A stretch of 64,000 nucleotides of DNA. Source: Streptomyces sp. A3M-1-3. GTDB taxonomy: Bacteria > Actinomycetota > Actinomycetes > Streptomycetales > Streptomycetaceae. The position numbers and the translations under genes are program-made. The DNA lies in assembly GCF_024213665.1 (NCBI RefSeq), contig NZ_JANAVP010000029.1, forward strand, positions 30,504 through 94,503. The letters are read 5' to 3'. The notes beneath the pieces were generated by a model. That model searched no databases and was not told the DNA's origin. It saw only the letters and a list, made by a program, of their open reading frames with translations. The first letter of the stretch is position 1, and every line of letters starts with the position of its first letter. Shown here piece after piece: positions 8,272 through 15,997 of this stretch.

Positions 8272-8443
8272 CCTCCTGATTGACGAGTCAGCCTAGTTCT
8301 TTGGTTGACCTGAGGATTCGCCTTGCCTCGAAGTAGTCTGAGATTGGCCGACGTGCGATGATCGACAGGTGTGCGGCCGCGCCGCCGTGCCCAGTTGGAC
8401 CTGGCGCTGCCGACCGAACCATTTTGGGGGAAGGTCAATCAGT

Positions 8444-9106
8444 GTGACAGTGAGGGTTTTAGTTCTTCACGGGGAGAGTCTTGTGCGAACGGGACTTGTG
8501 CATATCTTGAGAGGGTGTCCGGAGCTGGACGTGGTCGGCGAGGCTGCAGAGGCCGTGCAGGCGGTCCAATTGGCCCGGATTTTATGCCCTGATGTCATCG
8601 TGATGGATTCGGGAGTCCGAGTCTCTGACAATGCCCGGGTGATTGGGGCGATCAGACGGCAGACCCAGGCGGACGTCCTTGTGATGACCACACAAGGAGT
8701 CGACCGTGATGTGCTGCGGGCGCTGTCCGCCGGCGCCGTCGGGTATCTGCTGAGTGAGTCTTCGGCGACCGAACTTGTCAATGCGGTGAGACTCATCGCG
8801 CAAGGACAGGGCTTCATCGATCCGGCCGCGGTGCGCAGACTCGCGGGCGCCGTCGCCGACCGCACTGAATTGCTGCCGGCGGAAGTGGACGAAGAGCAGA
8901 TCAGAAGTCGTCTGACGTCAAGAGAGATCGAAGTTCTCGGTTACGTCAGAAGCGGGTTGTCGAACTTGCAGATAGCCAACCGGCTCGATGTGTCCGAGAA
9001 CACGATCAAGACACATGTCAGCCGCACGCTGACCAAGCTCGGACTCCGCAGCAGGGTCGAAGCGGCGCTCGCCGTACGCGATGTCCAGCTGCGCGCCGCC
9101 AGCTGA
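8444..9106 (+). CDS. LuxR-family (NarL-type) response regulator with atypical receiver
   Basis: 220 residues from a GTG at 8444, after GGGGGAAGG. Residues 1-115 form a receiver-like domain and about 150-212 a LuxR helix-turn-helix (LTSREIEVLGYVRSGLSNLQIANRLDVSENTIKTHVSRTLTKLGL). Asp55 is in the phosphorylation position (VIVMDSG), but the acidic pair normally at residues 9-10 is replaced (LVLHGESL), and no histidine kinase is nearby. It therefore may respond to a ligand or to its own amount rather than to phosphorylation. It is transcribed away from the synthetase operon and precedes the ACP gene by 49 bases, so it is the likely pathway-specific activator. Its base composition is less GC-rich than its neighbours, common for such regulators. 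Confidence 0.85.
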   Translation: MTVRVLVLHGESLVRTGLVHILRGCPELDVVGEAAEAVQAVQLARILCPDVIVMDSGVRVSDNARVIGAIRRQTQADVLVMTTQGVDRDVLRALSAGAVGYLLSESSATELVNAVRLIAQGQGFIDPAAVRRLAGAVADRTELLPAEVDEEQIRSRLTSREIEVLGYVRSGLSNLQIANRLDVSENTIKTHVSRTLTKLGLRSRVEAALAVRDVQLRAAS

Positions 9107-9155
9107 ATCCGGATACCGCACAGCGCGGTTGAGAATCAATACGAAAGGTTTCTCG

Positions 9156-9410
9156 ATGTCCTCCACCAAGACCGATCAGGACCTGCTCGCCGCTATCGCG
9201 TCGCTGCTCGACGAGATAGCCGAGATACCCGCGGACTCCGTCCAGGCCGACAGCCGGTTCAAGGACGACCTCGACGTGGACTCGCTGCTCATGGTCGAGC
9301 TCAGCGCGGCCGTCGAGGACACGTTCGGGGTGGACATCCCCGACGACGAGTTCGGGCACATCCGCACGGTGGGCGACCTGATCGCCTGTATCCGGCGTAG
9401 CCAGTCCTGA
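9156..9410 (+). CDS. Acyl carrier protein
   Basis: 84 residues from the ATG at 9156 (AAAGG eight bases upstream). The phosphopantetheine site is Ser43 in DDLDVDSLLMVEL, followed by the usual helix III / FGVDIPDDEF segment. A single stand-alone ACP in a peptide cluster is the natural partner of the FAAL at the left edge, the ketosynthase, the desaturase and the GNAT acyltransferase: it would carry the fatty chain through activation, extension and transfer. It shares the rightward transcript with the LuxR regulator and is closed by a strong hairpin. Confidence 0.92.
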   Translation: MSSTKTDQDLLAAIASLLDEIAEIPADSVQADSRFKDDLDVDSLLMVELSAAVEDTFGVDIPDDEFGHIRTVGDLIACIRRSQS

Positions 9411-9417
9411 CAACGGT

Positions 9418-9452
9418 GTCCGGTCGCCGACGAGCCTTGCCGGCGACCGGAC
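9418..9452. terminator. Bidirectional hairpin terminator between ACP and LanD genes
   Basis: GTCCGGTCGCCG (9418-9429) pairs perfectly with CGGCGACCGGAC (9441-9452), 11-base loop, in the 48-base gap between two convergent genes. It can end both transcripts. Confidence 0.8.
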
Positions 9453-9458
9453 GTTCCG

Positions 9459-10142
9459 TCAGGCGGCCCCGACCGGGGCGGCGTCCGCAGGCGCTTCCGT
9501 GGCGGCGACTGTGGAGACGTCCCCGGCTGACCGCACGATGCCGGCCGCGAAGCGCAGCACGGTGGTGATGTTCGGCATCCCCGAGGCGATCTCCATCCCC
9601 TTGTGCGCCGACACGGCGGGCTGCATCGGCGCCACGTGGAACCCGTCCTCCCTGACGAGCTCGAGATTCCGCTGCACGGACCGCCGACTCAGCGTGTGCT
9701 CCGGAATGCTGGGCGCCATCACCACCGGCGCCCGCGTCGCGAGCACGGTGCTCAGCGCCAGGCTGTCGGGCATCCCGACGGCGCACTTGGCGATGAAAGC
9801 CGTCGTCGCGGGGGCCACCACGACCAGGTCCGGCCATTCGGCCAGCTCCAGATGCGGGACCACACCGTCGGCGGTGTTCCACTCCGGGCCCGCCACCGGT
9901 GACCGGGTGGCGGCGGCCACCGCCTCGCGCGAGACCAGCCGGTCCGCTGACGACGTCAGGCACGCCCGCAGCGACCACCCGTACCACATGCGCATCAGCA
10001 GCGCCCAGCTCGGCAGCCCGGTCACTCCGAACGCACCGGTTCCCACCAGCAGGACGCGTCCCCGTGGCAGTGCGATCTCCGGCCGCCCCTGCGCGGAGCC
10101 GCCGCCGGCAGGTACCGTCCGGTCGTTCTGAGATGTCGTCAT
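9459..10142 (-). CDS. lanD: LanD-like flavoprotein, peptidyl-cysteine decarboxylase
   Basis: 227 residues, ATG at 10142 with GGAGG seven bases upstream. It has the HFCD (homo-oligomeric flavin-containing Cys decarboxylase) layout: VLLVGTGAFGVTGLPSWALLMR for FMN binding, His in VVPHLELAEWPD (position of the EpiD catalytic His), DLVVVAPATTAFIAKCAVGMPDSL (matching the PATANTIAK region) and VVMAPSIPEHTLS in the substrate-clamp position. The family oxidatively decarboxylates a C-terminal Cys to an enethiol; both precursors here end in Cys. Together with LanKC this is the enzyme pair needed for avionin. It is divergent from the desaturase and convergent with the ACP. CoaC-type enzymes belong to the same family but are not found beside lanthipeptide genes. 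Confidence 0.87.
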   Translation of the reverse strand: MTTSQNDRTVPAGGGSAQGRPEIALPRGRVLLVGTGAFGVTGLPSWALLMRMWYGWSLRACLTSSADRLVSREAVAAATRSPVAGPEWNTADGVVPHLELAEWPDLVVVAPATTAFIAKCAVGMPDSLALSTVLATRAPVVMAPSIPEHTLSRRSVQRNLELVREDGFHVAPMQPAVSAHKGMEIASGMPNITTVLRFAAGIVRSAGDVSTVAATEAPADAAPVGAA

Positions 10143-10356
10143 GGGCTGTCCTCCGGGGAGACGGCAAGGGGCTTTTTCACCATCAGATCAGCAGTTCACA
10201 ACATGTCTGATCATCCGGTGAGGGGATGTCCCGTCACCTTTCGAGTGACGCGCCGGACGCACATTCCGCATAGGATCCGTTCGCCTTGCCGATGCCGGGA
10301 GCGACCCTACAGTCCGCATCTCCCGTGCCTAATTCGGAGCGGGAGAAACGGATTTC

Positions 10357-11286
10357 ATGGAACTGACAGGCACGCAGCTCCTGCACGGCCTCGAAGAAGT
10401 GGTGGAGAGGGAACTCAATCGCCATCTCGGCGCCGCCAAGGAGTGGTTTCCCCATGCCTATGTGCCGTGGAGCCGCGGACGGGACTACGACGGGCCGCTG
10501 GACGGCTCGCCCTGGTCCCCCGAGGACTCCCCGGTCTCCGCCGCGAGCCGGCGGGCCCTGGTGGTGAACCTGCTCACGGAGGACAACCTCCCCACGTACC
10601 ACCACGAGATCGCAGCCACCTTCGGCCGCGACGGCGCCTGGGGCACCTGGGTGCACCGCTGGACCGCCGAAGAGGCACGGCATTCCGCCGCCATCCGCGA
10701 CTACCTCCTCGCCTCCCGGGCCGTGGACCCGGTGGCGCTGGAGCGAGCGCGGATGCAGCACATGTCCCGGCAGGCGCCGGACGGCGATCCCGACGTGCTG
10801 ACGTCCATCGCCTATGTCGCCATGCAGGAACTCGCCACTCGGATATCCCACCGCAATACCGGACGCCTCTCGGGGGATCCGGTCTGCGACCGGCTGCTCG
10901 CCCGGATCGCCACCGACGAGAATCTCCACATGGTGTTCTACCGGAATCTTCTCGGCGCGGCCATGGAGATCGCCCCCGAGCAGACCACGCGGGCCATTAC
11001 GGATGTGATCGCGTCCTTCGAGATGCCCGGCAACGGAATGCCCGGATTCGAAAGGGCCTCGGTCCAGATGGCCCTGGCCGGCGTCTACAACGTACGCATC
11101 CATCTCGACGAAGTCGTCAAACCCGTTCTGCGTAAGCTCGACGTGGTCGACCGGGCCGGCATGGGCCCGGCGGGCCGGCGGGCGCAGGACGAGCTGGGCG
11201 CGCTCCTGGCATCCATGGAGACCGAGGCCACCCGCTTCGACGACCGCCGCGCCACCACCCTGGCCCGCCGCGGACTCATCCCCTGA
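10357..11286 (+). CDS. Acyl-ACP desaturase (ferritin-like di-iron)
   Basis: 309 residues, ATG at 10357. It has the FA_desaturase_2 pattern of di-iron ligands: Glu75 with His82/83 in LLTEDNLPTYHHE, Glu105/106 and His109 in WTAEEARH, Glu158 in AMQELA, and Glu188/His191 in ATDENLH. This soluble enzyme family inserts a cis double bond in an acyl chain held on ACP, using ferredoxin and oxygen. In the cluster it would desaturate the chain on the ACP at 9156. The two upstream genes diverge from it, leaving a 214-base intergenic region that must hold promoters for both sides. Streptomyces also have such desaturases outside clusters, so the link is by position. Confidence 0.88.
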   Translation: MELTGTQLLHGLEEVVERELNRHLGAAKEWFPHAYVPWSRGRDYDGPLDGSPWSPEDSPVSAASRRALVVNLLTEDNLPTYHHEIAATFGRDGAWGTWVHRWTAEEARHSAAIRDYLLASRAVDPVALERARMQHMSRQAPDGDPDVLTSIAYVAMQELATRISHRNTGRLSGDPVCDRLLARIATDENLHMVFYRNLLGAAMEIAPEQTTRAITDVIASFEMPGNGMPGFERASVQMALAGVYNVRIHLDEVVKPVLRKLDVVDRAGMGPAGRRAQDELGALLASMETEATRFDDRRATTLARRGLIP

Positions 11287-11361
11287 GCCCGCCCCTGCCG
11301 TCGGCGCTCGCCGTGACCTTGGTTATTTCCTTTTCCCGGTCGCCGTGCAGGGGAACGCGGC

Positions 11362-11402
11362 GGATATCCGGTCAACCGACAGGGATGCAGCACCGGATAT
11401 CC
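11362..11402. repeat. Perfect 11-bp inverted repeat between convergent genes
   Basis: GGATATCCGGT (11362-11372) and ACCGGATATCC (11392-11402) are exact reverse complements 19 bases apart, in the 165-base gap between the desaturase stop and the end of the monooxygenase-hydrolase gene. The arms are themselves near-palindromic (GGATATCC), so this may be a protein-binding site as well as a terminator. Confidence 0.6.
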
Positions 11403-11451
11403 ACCGCATCTTCCTGCGCCTTCGCCTTCCCGCTGGGGAGCGGCCCGGCTA

Positions 11452-13899
11452 CTACTTGGCGAGGAAGTTCTCGAGGAGCGTCGCCAGGGCGACGGGTGTC
11501 TCCACCATGGGGTAGTGGCCCGCGTTGCCGATGACCGCCAGCTCGGCGTTCGGATAGTGCTTCATCCAGGTCTCGTTCATCGCGTCGGCCGTGACGGCGG
11601 GGTCGTTCTCCCCGACCACCGCGAGCGCGGGGACCTCGGCGCCGGTGATCCGCTCCGAGAAGTCCGTGGTGCGGAAGGAGTCCAGGTAGCCGCGGAAGGC
11701 CACCGGGCCAACGGCCCGCATCGAGGTCTCCGCCCAGGAGTCGACCCAGTTCGCGGAGAGCCGGTTGCCGGTGGTCAGGTCGATGATGATGCGCCGGTTC
11801 TCCACCTTGTGGGCGGCCTCCGCGAACAGCGGGAAGTCGGAGTCCGGGATCGGCATGCCGTTCGCGGGCACCGGGCTGAGACCGATCAGTTTGCGTACCC
11901 GGTGCGGGGCCTTCAGGAGGACCTGCTGGATCGGCTGGCCGCCCAGCGAGTGCCCGATGAGCGAGAACTCCTGCCAGCCCAGGTGATCGGCGAGGGAGAG
12001 TACGTCCGAGGCGATCTCGTCCGTGCTGTACGTGCCGGTCGTGTCGATCGCGTCGCCGAAGCCCCGCGCGTCCATGAACGCGTAGCTGTAGCGGGTTCCG
12101 TCCAGGTACGGCCACAGGCTGCCGAAGGAGTCGTGCCCGCCGAACAGCGAGTGCAGCACGATCACCTTGTGCCGGCCTTCGCCGACGATGTGGGCGGGCG
12201 GAACGTACTGGCTGGGGGCGGACATGGTTTCCTCCACAAGGGAATCGGGACGGGAGTCCGAGACGGGTTCGTCGCGGGCTATGAGCAGTCGGCCGAGCGT
12301 TCGGTGCAGTTCGCCGAGATCCTCGCGATGGCCGTGCAGGACGATGTGCCCGTCCGGTCGTACGAGGTGGAAGCCGGCCCGGCCGCAGTGCAGTTCGCGG
12401 GCGGCACGGCGCGCCAGGTCCACGCCGCGGCGCCGGGAACCGGACGTGGTCGCGTCCACGACGCGGACCTGCCCGCGCCACGGGCCGGTCAGGTGGCGTA
12501 CCGCGCCGTCGAGACCGGCGCCGGGGCCCTTGGCGTCGGCGAGCACCACCAGCGAGTAGCGGCCTGGGTCGGCCGAGGGGCCGGCCACGCCGAGTTCCAC
12601 TGCGAGCTGCCGCGGCAGCGCGGCACCCTCGCGGGCGTGCCGGCGCAAGGAAGACCTGACGGAGCACCAGTTGGCCCTGGAGCCACCGCGCCTGCTGCGC
12701 GCCGGCTCGTCCTGCGGAGCCTCGTACACCCAGCGCCGTCCCGCCGCGATCGGCAGATAGAAGCGGTCGAGGGCGCGGGTGCGGTCGAGGGCGCGCATGG
12801 TGACGTCGCGCAGCGCGACCTGGCTGCTCCTGGACCACATGGCGGCCCGCGTCTGCAGATCGGTGTCGCGCACCACCGCGTCGGCCACCGCGGCCCGCTC
12901 CGGCGTGTACGAGGCGAGCAGTGCGGTCCTGGAGTCGCCGCGGATGACCGAGGCCAGTTTCCAGGCCAGGTTCTGCGCGTCCTGGATACCGGTGTTCAGC
13001 CCCTGGCCGCCCATCGGGCTGTGGGCGTGAGCCGCGTCCCCCGCCAGGAACACGCGGCTCAGCTGGAAGGAGGCCGCCCGGCGCCGGTGCACCCGGAACG
13101 TGGTGACCCAGTCCGGCTCGATCAGCTTCAGCCCGCCTGGCCCGCGCAGGTCCACCAGGTGCTGCATGTCCTCGAGCGTGCCGTCGCTCAACTCGGCCGG
13201 GGCATTGGTGAAGAACCGGTACAGCCCGTACGGCTGGGGCACGATGGCGAGGACGCCGATCCTCGACTGGTAGTAGTGGACCTCGTCGGGGTCGAGCGGA
13301 TTGTCCTGCACCCGGGCGTCGGCGATGAGGAAGCGGTTCTCGTACGTCGCTCCCTCGTACGCGATGCCGAGCTGGTTGCGTACGACGCTGGTCGCGCCGT
13401 CCGCCCCGATCACCCAGGGCACGTTGATCCGCTCGATGGAGCCGTCGGCGTGCTCCAGGGTGGCGCCGACGTGCCGGCCGGGTGTGATGGCGCCGGAGAA
13501 GTCGACCCCGTGCAGCGCGAGGAGACTCACTTCGCGCTCGATGGTGCCGCCCAGTCCCTTCAGCCCGGTGGTGAGGATTTCCTCGGTGAGCCGCTGGGGG
13601 AGGCAGTAGGGGGCCAGGTCGTCGGTCATCCGGATCCGGGTGACCGGGCGCTTCTCCGAGTAGTAGTTCATCTGGCGCAACTTGACGGCCGTTCCGTCGA
13701 CGACTCCGGACAGCCCCAGGTCCTCCAGGATGTCGAGCGTGCGCGGCCACACCAGCATCGCCTTGGAGTGCACGCTCGCCCGGGGGGCGGCGTCGATCAG
13801 CCGGACCTTGACGCCACGCCGCAGCAGTTCGCAGGCCGCGGTGATTCCGGTGGGGCCCGCGCCGACGATGAGCACGTCGCACCCGTTCTCGCTGAACAT
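11452..13899 (-). CDS. FAD-dependent monooxygenase fused to alpha/beta hydrolase
   Basis: 815 residues in one frame, ATG at 13899 behind AGGAGG. Residues 1-555 are a group A flavin monooxygenase of the PheA/MhpA class: FAD motif VLIVGAGPTGITAACELL, the GD motif LAGDAAHAHSPMGGQGLNTGIQDA, and a C-terminal thioredoxin-like domain. Residues 559-815 are a complete alpha/beta hydrolase: VIVLHSLFGGHDS, nucleophile elbow GHSLGG, acid in VGENDP and His in GNAGHYP. Hydroxylation followed by hydrolysis of an ester, lactone or C-C bond is chemically reasonable. At the domain junction codon 559 is an ATG with its own strong ribosome site, so the hydrolase may also be made alone. It shares the strand with the SnoaL-like gene upstream, 35 bases away. 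Confidence 0.85.
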   Translation of the reverse strand: MFSENGCDVLIVGAGPTGITAACELLRRGVKVRLIDAAPRASVHSKAMLVWPRTLDILEDLGLSGVVDGTAVKLRQMNYYSEKRPVTRIRMTDDLAPYCLPQRLTEEILTTGLKGLGGTIEREVSLLALHGVDFSGAITPGRHVGATLEHADGSIERINVPWVIGADGATSVVRNQLGIAYEGATYENRFLIADARVQDNPLDPDEVHYYQSRIGVLAIVPQPYGLYRFFTNAPAELSDGTLEDMQHLVDLRGPGGLKLIEPDWVTTFRVHRRRAASFQLSRVFLAGDAAHAHSPMGGQGLNTGIQDAQNLAWKLASVIRGDSRTALLASYTPERAAVADAVVRDTDLQTRAAMWSRSSQVALRDVTMRALDRTRALDRFYLPIAAGRRWVYEAPQDEPARSRRGGSRANWCSVRSSLRRHAREGAALPRQLAVELGVAGPSADPGRYSLVVLADAKGPGAGLDGAVRHLTGPWRGQVRVVDATTSGSRRRGVDLARRAARELHCGRAGFHLVRPDGHIVLHGHREDLGELHRTLGRLLIARDEPVSDSRPDSLVEETMSAPSQYVPPAHIVGEGRHKVIVLHSLFGGHDSFGSLWPYLDGTRYSYAFMDARGFGDAIDTTGTYSTDEIASDVLSLADHLGWQEFSLIGHSLGGQPIQQVLLKAPHRVRKLIGLSPVPANGMPIPDSDFPLFAEAAHKVENRRIIIDLTTGNRLSANWVDSWAETSMRAVGPVAFRGYLDSFRTTDFSERITGAEVPALAVVGENDPAVTADAMNETWMKHYPNAELAVIGNAGHYPMVETPVALATLLENFLAK
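12226..12235 (-). promoter_or_regulatory. Internal ribosome binding site inside the fusion gene
   Basis: On the minus strand GGAGG (12235-12231) plus AAACC directly precedes the in-frame ATG at 12225, which begins the hydrolase domain (MSAPSQYVPP). In the long frame the same bases read Val-Glu-Glu-Thr. The site is as good as any in the window, which points to a second, shorter product or to a recent fusion of two genes. Confidence 0.65.
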
Positions 13900-13934
13900 G
13901 AAATCCTCCTGCGCGCTCGCCTGTCGGATTTGGC

Positions 13935-14333
13935 TCAGTGGAATGCCAACGAGATGGCGTAGCTGTCTTCGTGCATGTGGTAGCGGTCGATCATTCCGTC
14001 GGTGACCCGGAGTTCGAGCGCGAATTCGGAAGCGAAGGTCTTTCCGGTCGCGTTGACCCGGTACTGGAACCGGCCGAGGACCACGGCGAACCGGTCGACC
14101 GCGATCGTCCGGCTGATCTCGAAGGATTCGGCCGTCATGTTCTCGCCGGCAGCCTTGAAGAACTCGCGTATTTCCGCACGGGTCGTTCTGTGACCCATCC
14201 AGGGAATGAGTTCGGTGGATCCGGGAGTGAACCAGTCGACGGGCTCGGCGATGAGCTCGAGTGCGCTTTCGATATCGCCGTTGCTGATGCGCCGGAGATA
14301 TTCACTCACGACGTCTTGGGTGTGTGTGGGCAT
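13935..14333 (-). CDS. SnoaL-like / NTF2-fold protein
   Basis: 132 residues from the ATG at 14333 (a GTG six codons upstream is the alternative; neither has a clear ribosome site). The sequence follows the limonene-epoxide-hydrolase/SnoaL-like fold: EYLRRISNGDIESALELIAEPVDWFTPGS, then RAEIREFFKAAGENMTAESFEIS, and a C-terminal sheet ending DGMIDRYHMHEDSYAI. Members are small cone-shaped enzymes that act on polyketide or terpene intermediates (cyclisation, epoxide opening), while others are only ligand-binding. It is 35 bases upstream of the monooxygenase-hydrolase gene and probably co-transcribed with it, and divergent from the MFS exporter. Confidence 0.75.
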   Translation of the reverse strand: MPTHTQDVVSEYLRRISNGDIESALELIAEPVDWFTPGSTELIPWMGHRTTRAEIREFFKAAGENMTAESFEISRTIAVDRFAVVLGRFQYRVNATGKTFASEFALELRVTDGMIDRYHMHEDSYAISLAFH

Positions 14334-14484
14334 GTCTCGAACGGTATTCACAGTCGGCGCGCATGAGACAGACCCAGCCAGTGGTACCCACCGCAGCCAT
14401 ATGAAGCGGCGGGTACTGGCTCGCCCCGGCTCCTACCCCGGAGGCTCATCACGGAATCAACCGACAGGAAGCGAAGGGTCTCTC

Positions 14485-15954
14485 ATGTCAACGGTCAACA
14501 GTTCAGGGGAAACCCCGACCGTTCAGGCGCTGCCGGTCGAGCCGGCCCCGGAGCGGATGACACGACGGCAGACGCTCGTCCTCGTGCTGCTGCTCGGCGC
14601 CCAGTTCACCCTCGCCGTGGACTTCTCGATCATGAACGTGGCCGTCCCGGTCATCGGCCGTGAGCTGGGCTTCGCCCAGGAGAACCTGCAGTGGATCGCC
14701 ACCGCCTTCGCGCTGAGCGCCGCGGGCTTCAGCCTCTTGTTCGGCCGCATCGCCGACCTGGTCGGAGCACGCCGGATCTTCCTGGCCGGCCTCGGCCTGC
14801 TCACCCTCGCCTCGCTGGTGGGCGGCCTCGTCGACGCGCAGGGACCGCTGCTCGCGGCGCGGGTCGCCCAGGGCCTGGCCACCGCGATGGTGACGCCGGC
14901 CGGTCTGGCCCTGCTCATCACGTCCTTCCCCGAAGGGCCGCTCCGGGACCGGGCGTTGGGCCTGAACGGTGCGATGCTCTCCGCCGGATTCACCTGCGGC
15001 GCGATCGTCGGCGGCATGCTCACGGACGTACTGAGCTGGCGCTGGGGCTTCTTCATCAATGTGCCGATCGGCGTGCTGCTGATCGTGGTCTCCCCCATGC
15101 TGCTCAAGAAGAGCCAGGTCCGGCAGGGCGGCAAGCTCGACATCCCCGGCGCCGTCACCGTCAGCGCGGGTCTCATCGCCCTGGTGTACGGCATCTCCGC
15201 CGCGGGCCAGTACGGGTGGGGCGACTCCACCACGCTGCTCTCCCTCGGCATCGGCGTGCTGCTCCTGATCGCCTTCGGTCTTGTCGAGCTGCGGTCTCCG
15301 GAGCCGCTGGCGCCGCTGCGCATCCTGGGCCGCCGCACCATCACCTGGGGCAACATCGGCGGAGCCGCGACGTTCGTGGGTTTCACCGCCATGATCTTCC
15401 TGCTCACCCTGTACCTGCAGGAAGTCCTCGGGTACTCCCCGATGGTGACCGGCCTGACGTTCGGCGTGCTGGGTGTCGGCGCCTTCCTCGGCGGTGTCAC
15501 CGCACCGCGCTGGATCGGCGTCCTCGGCAGCAGCCACGCGGTCCTGGCGGGCGGCCTGCTGATCCAGGGCATCTCGGTCGGAGTCCTCTTCTTCGCGGGC
15601 GACGACCGCGGCTGGCTCGTTCCGGTCCTCGCCCTGGCGTTCCTCAGCAGCTACAGCCATGTGGTGGCCATCGTCGGGTTCATGGTCACGGCGACCTCCG
15701 GGCTGCCCAATGAGCAGCAGGGCCTGGCCACCGGCATCGCCACGCTGACCCAGCAGGTGAGCATCACGGTCGGTATCCCGATCATGAGCGCCGTCGCCAC
15801 CGCCCAGATCCGTGCGGCGGACGGGCTTTCCCTGGAAGCCGCCACCCTGCACGGGATCAATGTGGCGATTCTCGTCAACGGCCTGATCGTGGTGGCGGTC
15901 GCCGTCCTGGTGGCCCTGTTCGTCAAGAGCCGCCGCGCCGCGACAGCCGACTGA
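14485..15954 (+). CDS. MFS drug exporter, DHA2 (EmrB/QacA) family, 14 membrane segments
   Basis: 489 residues from the ATG at 14485 (GAAGGG upstream). The first membrane segment reads LVLVLLLGAQFTLAVDFSIMNVAVPVIGRELGF, with the D-x-x-I/T-V-N-V-A-x-P signature of 14-segment drug/proton antiporters. Motif A appears in LLFGRIADLVGARRIFLAG. Proton-driven export of the local product, for secretion or self-protection, is the obvious role. It is the first gene of the rightward stretch that continues into the second monooxygenase 43 bases later. Which product it exports (lipopeptide or the AfsA-pathway compound) cannot be told. Confidence 0.9.
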   Translation: MSTVNSSGETPTVQALPVEPAPERMTRRQTLVLVLLLGAQFTLAVDFSIMNVAVPVIGRELGFAQENLQWIATAFALSAAGFSLLFGRIADLVGARRIFLAGLGLLTLASLVGGLVDAQGPLLAARVAQGLATAMVTPAGLALLITSFPEGPLRDRALGLNGAMLSAGFTCGAIVGGMLTDVLSWRWGFFINVPIGVLLIVVSPMLLKKSQVRQGGKLDIPGAVTVSAGLIALVYGISAAGQYGWGDSTTLLSLGIGVLLLIAFGLVELRSPEPLAPLRILGRRTITWGNIGGAATFVGFTAMIFLLTLYLQEVLGYSPMVTGLTFGVLGVGAFLGGVTAPRWIGVLGSSHAVLAGGLLIQGISVGVLFFAGDDRGWLVPVLALAFLSSYSHVVAIVGFMVTATSGLPNEQQGLATGIATLTQQVSITVGIPIMSAVATAQIRAADGLSLEAATLHGINVAILVNGLIVVAVAVLVALFVKSRRAATAD

Positions 15955-15997
15955 GCTGCCACCCACTCCCACTGCCCCTCCCGCGTAAGGGAATCCG

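Noticed and set aside
1..11286. Class IV (LanL) lanthipeptide assignment
   Set aside because: The cyclase domain lacks the Cys-Cys-His zinc ligands that class IV enzymes have.
13935..14351. GTG start at 14351 for the SnoaL-like gene
   Set aside because: Adds six residues with no ribosome site; kept as an alternative only.
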